64,000 nt of DNA from NCBI RefSeq assembly GCF_026151205.1, contig NC_087080.1, positions 7,915,096 through 7,979,095 on the forward strand. The letters run 5' to 3'. The notes beneath the pieces are model-generated. The model was given only the letters and a program-made list of their open reading frames with translations, searched no databases and had not been told where the DNA came from. The translations under genes and the position numbers were made by a program. The stretch's first letter is position 1. Every line of letters begins with the position of its first letter. Shown piece by piece: positions 59,690 through 64,000 of this stretch. The stretch is from Bolinopsis microptera. Lineage: Eukaryota > Ctenophora > Tentaculata > Lobata > Bolinopsidae.

Positions 59690-61900
59690 CTCAATACAGT
59701 TTACTACTAATATAATAATAGAATGTATTCTTGAACCATTAAATGTAAACCATGTTTATTAATTAAGCAACTACTACCTATACGATAAAAGTCTTTATTA
59801 AGCGCTAAACCATAAATTTATCTCATCAGCAAACGTCGCACCGTTAGATCCACTCTTCTTTTGCAAGTTAATGATCGTTTTGCATGTTCGTATAAACGTG
59901 ATAACGTAACTAACGAGTATTTTGAACCTAGCATGTTGAAGTTTGAACGGTAAACGCTTTCAAAGCAGTCGAGTGCGAGATTAATATAATATCCTTACCG
60001 TCGTTGGATAAAGCGAAATCAACAAAGTCATCCAGGTTAAATAATTTGAGTTAAGACTAGTGAATTTACTGTAAAGTTGGTTCCATATATAACAAAATAA
60101 GTGAGGGTATGATGCATGAAGCATGAACCCCCCTGTGAAGCCGTGTATTTGCACGACAATGACGTAGTGTCAGTTGTAACAGTAATCTATTAGGTAACTG
60201 GAACTTTTAGGTAACACATGATCTCGAAGAGTAAATACCACTAAACACCATCTTGAAGGCTTAATACCACACACTGCCTGCAGTTCCTTGACATTTTGTT
60301 GAGCTTATCATTTTACAGGGTACCCTGTTTCAAAAATAATGTCCTGATTTTAACAAACAATACATTTTTTTATAAAGGAGCAAAATGCCCATTATCGGTT
60401 GCCATTAGTTCATAAAGCTTACAAATTTAATTTGTTAAGCTCATTTGTTCCAGCGATTCAACGTTGTTCATTTTTTTGGCTCTGTTCCAAAAAGTCGAAT
60501 TTTGAGAAAAATGGGGTTCAGAAAAGAAACAAAACTCGATGTTGTGAAGACTTATTCATTGTTATTGGATTTGTGGAGGCTGTGTGACAAGTGCTAGGCG
60601 TCTGCTACAGAAGAAGGACAAGTATAAATTTAGCAAACTTGATGATAGGACAAAACGACGTCTTGTAAAGAAGCTAGAAACTGATTGTACCCTGATAAAG
60701 AACATGTATGTATCATTATACGGGCATTATAGCGTTTTGGATAATTATTCGGTAATTTTTATCGAATTTGGATGCACTTTTTAATTTTAATGCATTCTCT
60801 CCCCGTCTGAACAGTGAACACTTGATGAGAGGTTTTGGTTTAATCTGTTTTAATGCTTACTTATAAATGTATAGTAAGGATCAACAATCAACATATCAAT
60901 AGTTAATACCTATCGATGTTCGTTAATAACATTTTGTACGCCATTTTACGATATGTGCTTAAATTCCAGTTAATGTCATGGATACAACTACTAAATTTTA
61001 GCTGCATTTTTTATAGAAATTTCAAAATTTAAAGCAGATCAGCTTTTACCAATTTTCAAACTTACCTGTCAGTCCGATAAAGTGACACAACAAACTATAA
61101 GATAACCGAAAGTGGCTTCCTAGTCAGCTTTAATTATATAATCTACCTAGTAAAATAAACGCAACAAAAGAATGCAAACAATAGGTTAAATAACGGACAA
61201 TGACAGTCGGACAATAACAGACGGACACTAGCGGACCCGAACAGGAACCAAGCTGGACCCCTAAGTTTGTACTATTGTTCTAAATCTATCATTGTCAACT
61301 TCACAGAGCCCTCTGTCACATGACAAATAGTAATTTTAGATAAGGTGTCATAAAGACTTTACTACTACTAACTTCGAAGGAATGCTGGGCGTAATGTTAA
61401 GGAAGTACGCATGGTAACAATTGTTAGTAATTTACTGATTTTATTGTAATTATACTATATTTATAATATTTTATGTAAGTATCATATTAATAATCGATAT
61501 TTGTAATTTTCTTTTAACCGGCAATTACGGAATAATCTGCCGTACATTTCACTGCATTTCGGTTAACTCATCTCCTAAAAAAACGTGACAATGTAGGTGG
61601 TGAGTTATGAGGGTTGTGTTATACCTAATCAGCCTTTATTTGAGCGCACCCAAGTGTGATCATTGGCCTCAATTGTAATAAACAGCCCTAATTATGAGCA
61701 GAAAAGGGCAAATTGCCAAAATCATGGATGAAAATTGTTAATAGTTCACACAGGCAACAAATAATGAATAGCTTTGATGAACGAATGAATAAATTGCTGT
61801 CTACGCCCTACATTACTTAATGTTTTATTTAAGTAATGTAGCATGGCTTCTACGAGCAAGCAAAGCATATAAGCTTATAGAGCAAAACAAAAAATCTCAC
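59690..61900. other. Upstream region of DEG/ENaC B, nothing certain
   Basis: A perfect donor (GACTGACAG|GTAAGTTTG) at 61066/61065 on the minus strand could end a 5' UTR exon. A plus frame at 60584-60784 is Lys/Arg-rich and open but unrecognised. A hairpin CTACATTACTTA / TAAGTAATGTAG lies at 61808-61841. Confidence 0.3.
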
Positions 61901-62161
61901 CTCATCCCTTATTGATCGAAACAGATTTATGACCGACAAATGAACCATATTGACTGGAGTTCCCCAAGAAAAACCAGCACTTGTCTGCATTTCAACATGA
62001 TAAAACGTGACAATGATCACACAACCAACTTTGAGCAACAACATAGTTACTAATATCCTAATCTCGTGGTGGTGTCGGCGTGAGTGTAAATTGGTCGTAT
62101 CTACTATCTCCTTTTCGTCAGAAGTAATCGTCATAGTTTGAATAGTTGTATAGTGAGACAT
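61901..62161 (-). CDS. Candidate 5' coding exon, membrane segment, unknown gene
   Basis: An 87-codon open exon from ATG (62161) to a good donor GATGAG|GTGAGA in phase 0. It has an acidic/His-rich start, then a hydrophobic stretch at residues 35-55 (RILVTMLLLKVGCVIIVTF). Phase 0 would fit the first known exon of DEG/ENaC B, but an extra membrane segment ahead of TM1 would be unlike that family and unlike gene A. It may be a separate gene or chance. I do not recognise it. Confidence 0.25.
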
Positions 62162-63290
62162 GAGGCCGTGAGGTCACATTATAATTGCCATAATGTCTGC
62201 ATGTATAATAATATATCATCTGCCATACGTTGCCTAGCCTGACATGCTGTGGGTGTCCCCTCCTGGGTCACGAAGAAGTCCGGCCCAGGAGAGATGATGT
62301 AATAAACAAATTATTATGATCAATCAGATACCGGACCAAATGAGTAACAATATTTACTCGAATTCGTCATATTCTTCAGACAGGAGTCACGTTTATACTG
62401 CTGATTATTAAATCAACCTGATCTTCGGATAAAAGGAGGAAGACATGGTCAAATATGGTGATTATCATGACTAACTCCATATTTTCTTACGGTTACTTTT
62501 CTTTCATAAAATTACGTTTTGTTATATGATATTATTAAACAAGTTCGTGGGGTGTTCAAAATTTTGCTACATCAGTTCACAGTTTCCTCTCTAAAATCAA
62601 AGATTTATCTATCTTTCGGCTTCCCGAACATTCAAAGATAAGTGAAACTTATTGAACTACAATGTATAGCATACCCTTTAAGAATCGATGTTACAATTTC
62701 AGCATATCGTCTGTATAATGGAACATAAACTGGACGAATGATAAATGGTGAAAAATGAAATATAAATATTTGAGAATGGAGGATCTATTCAAAATCAAGG
62801 ATCGGCAACCAGCCAATCACCATACCAAAGTATTAACATTAAATGAACATATATATTATACTTAAACTTGACGAAATCTCCCCGGCAACGTCATAAAAAC
62901 ACAAAAATTGACCAAAAAGTGACCCTTTGTTGAAAACAATTTCAGCTATAAAATGAGTTGAAAACTCGGAAATTTTAGCAAGGTTATAGAATGATATAAA
63001 ACAACAGAAAAAGAATATCAATATGCAAAGAATATATAGCATTTTTATAATTTTGATTTACGCCTTATCTTACTTATTATATAGTATTAGTTATATTATA
63101 TCATATTTTTTGTTAATACTTAATAACGTTCATGGAAGTCATACGTCAGAATAAACGCGCTATTTTAGCAAATTTTGACTGCGTCGTTGCGTAGCAACAT
63201 CAAAATGGTCAGATAATTGATTATTCCAGGCAAATGAGGGTTTATATTTGCTCAGACCATATTAAATAACGAATAAATATATTTTAATTT
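62162..63290. other. Intergenic stretch, no gene seen
   Basis: AT-rich. TTAAACTTGACGAAATC followed by TCCCCGGCAACG at 62862-62889 is repeated at 63960-63989 in the same direction. Confidence 0.4.
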
Positions 63291-63416
63291 TTCTAGATGT
63301 TTTGTGTCGGTCAAAGCCCCTACCAAATTATTTACAACAACAGCTACGGTACAAATAAAACCAATTTGCGAGGAACCAAACCTTCTCCCGTCATAAAAAT
63401 TCACCACGAGTTTGTT

Positions 63417-63514
63417 TGGGCTCCTAATAGGCTATTTTACTGGGCCGTTATATGGACACTTAAGCCTGATGTCCCCTGTTAAAGGCTAAAACTCTAAAAG
63501 GCTATTAGGAAGCC
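63417..63514. repeat. Small foldback
   Basis: GGCTCCTAATAGGCTATTTTA faces TAAAAGGCTATTAGGAAGCC. The spacer of about 60 bp has no gene. Confidence 0.6.
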
Positions 63515-63595
63515 TTTATTCGCTTGCATTGACTGTAACCTTGTAACAGGCGTACTAATCGGAAAAGAGGATCGCATCATCGATAACAAGTTCAC

Positions 63596-63964
63596 GTGAT
63601 GGTTTGTGGTATAAATACTATTCAAATCTTCGTTCCTGGAAAAATATGCGGAAAAAGGAATGTGATCATCAACAGATACATATTCACTGCAGAGAGGTCC
63701 CAAAATGGAAGACATACTACAGACTACAGATGTGTCCTCTACAATCAAGGTAACAAATCACGAGTAACCGTAGAGGACAGACAGCTTTTACATTTGTATC
63801 TTCCCAAGACTTTCAAGAAAATTGAGGATACTCCAGAGGATTATCATTTATCACGAGCTTCAACGAGTACTCTACAAGTCTACACTTCTACAGTAACAGA
63901 TTACCTCCGACGCGATGTATCAGCACCCTTGTTCTTGGATCTATATATCTATACTATATTTTAA
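63596..63964 (+). other. Open frame of unknown nature
   Basis: A 122-codon plus frame beginning at a GTG codon, with no recognisable domain, no clear splice context and no signal peptide. It ends at the repeat that closes the window. Coding status is undecided. Confidence 0.15.
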
Positions 63965-64000
63965 ACTTGACGAAATCCCCCGGCAACGGGCGCAACGGGG

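Overview
The window looks like AT-rich genomic DNA from an animal, most likely a cnidarian or another early-branching metazoan. This is inferred from short GT-AG exons, animal-specific families (DEG/ENaC channels, class A GPCRs, metazoan-type EXOC2), GPCRs with SRT or other substitutes for DRY, and many LINE, SINE and foldback repeats. No species can be named from the sequence alone. All splice sites were read by eye; reading-phase continuity across every junction is the main support for the gene models.

Layout. 1-11.4 kb holds repeats only: two 5'-truncated LINE fragments on the minus strand (115-1935 and 3281-4690), each abutting a GC-rich hairpin repeat, then foldback elements and a MITE with internal CCCTAA repeats. 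11.8-20.3 kb is a complete minus-strand EXOC2 (exocyst Sec5) gene of 21 coding exons, with an optional 22nd exon that would give a different C-terminus. 20.3-25.3 kb is a repeat nest: a decayed retrotransposon with a CCHC knuckle and restriction-like endonuclease, a tRNA-derived SINE inside it, a second internally deleted copy, and hairpin repeats. 25.9-31.8 kb has two related minus-strand GPCR genes, the first wrecked by two transposon insertions and the second carrying a single-base frameshift, with a decayed LINE and its own nested inverted-repeat element between them. 35.0-44.6 kb is a complete 15-exon minus-strand DEG/ENaC channel gene. Its largest intron contains, on the opposite strand, an intact single-exon GPCR (41068-42123) and a GPCR remnant (about 38.9-39.9 kb). 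45-54 kb is gene-poor, with a large foldback element, a 24-bp minisatellite of about 38 units and a roughly 50-bp satellite. 54.0-59.7 kb is a second DEG/ENaC gene (12 exons found) that is a paralogue of the first. The last 4 kb holds one weak candidate exon and small repeats.

How the genes fit together. EXOC2 is a housekeeping vesicle-tethering subunit. The two DEG/ENaC genes are a same-strand pair sharing exon lengths in their extracellular part, so they arose by duplication and may encode subunits of one or two sodium channels. The GPCR loci (one intact, one with a one-base lesion, two degraded) suggest a receptor cluster being eroded by mobile elements. Nothing here is bacterial or viral.
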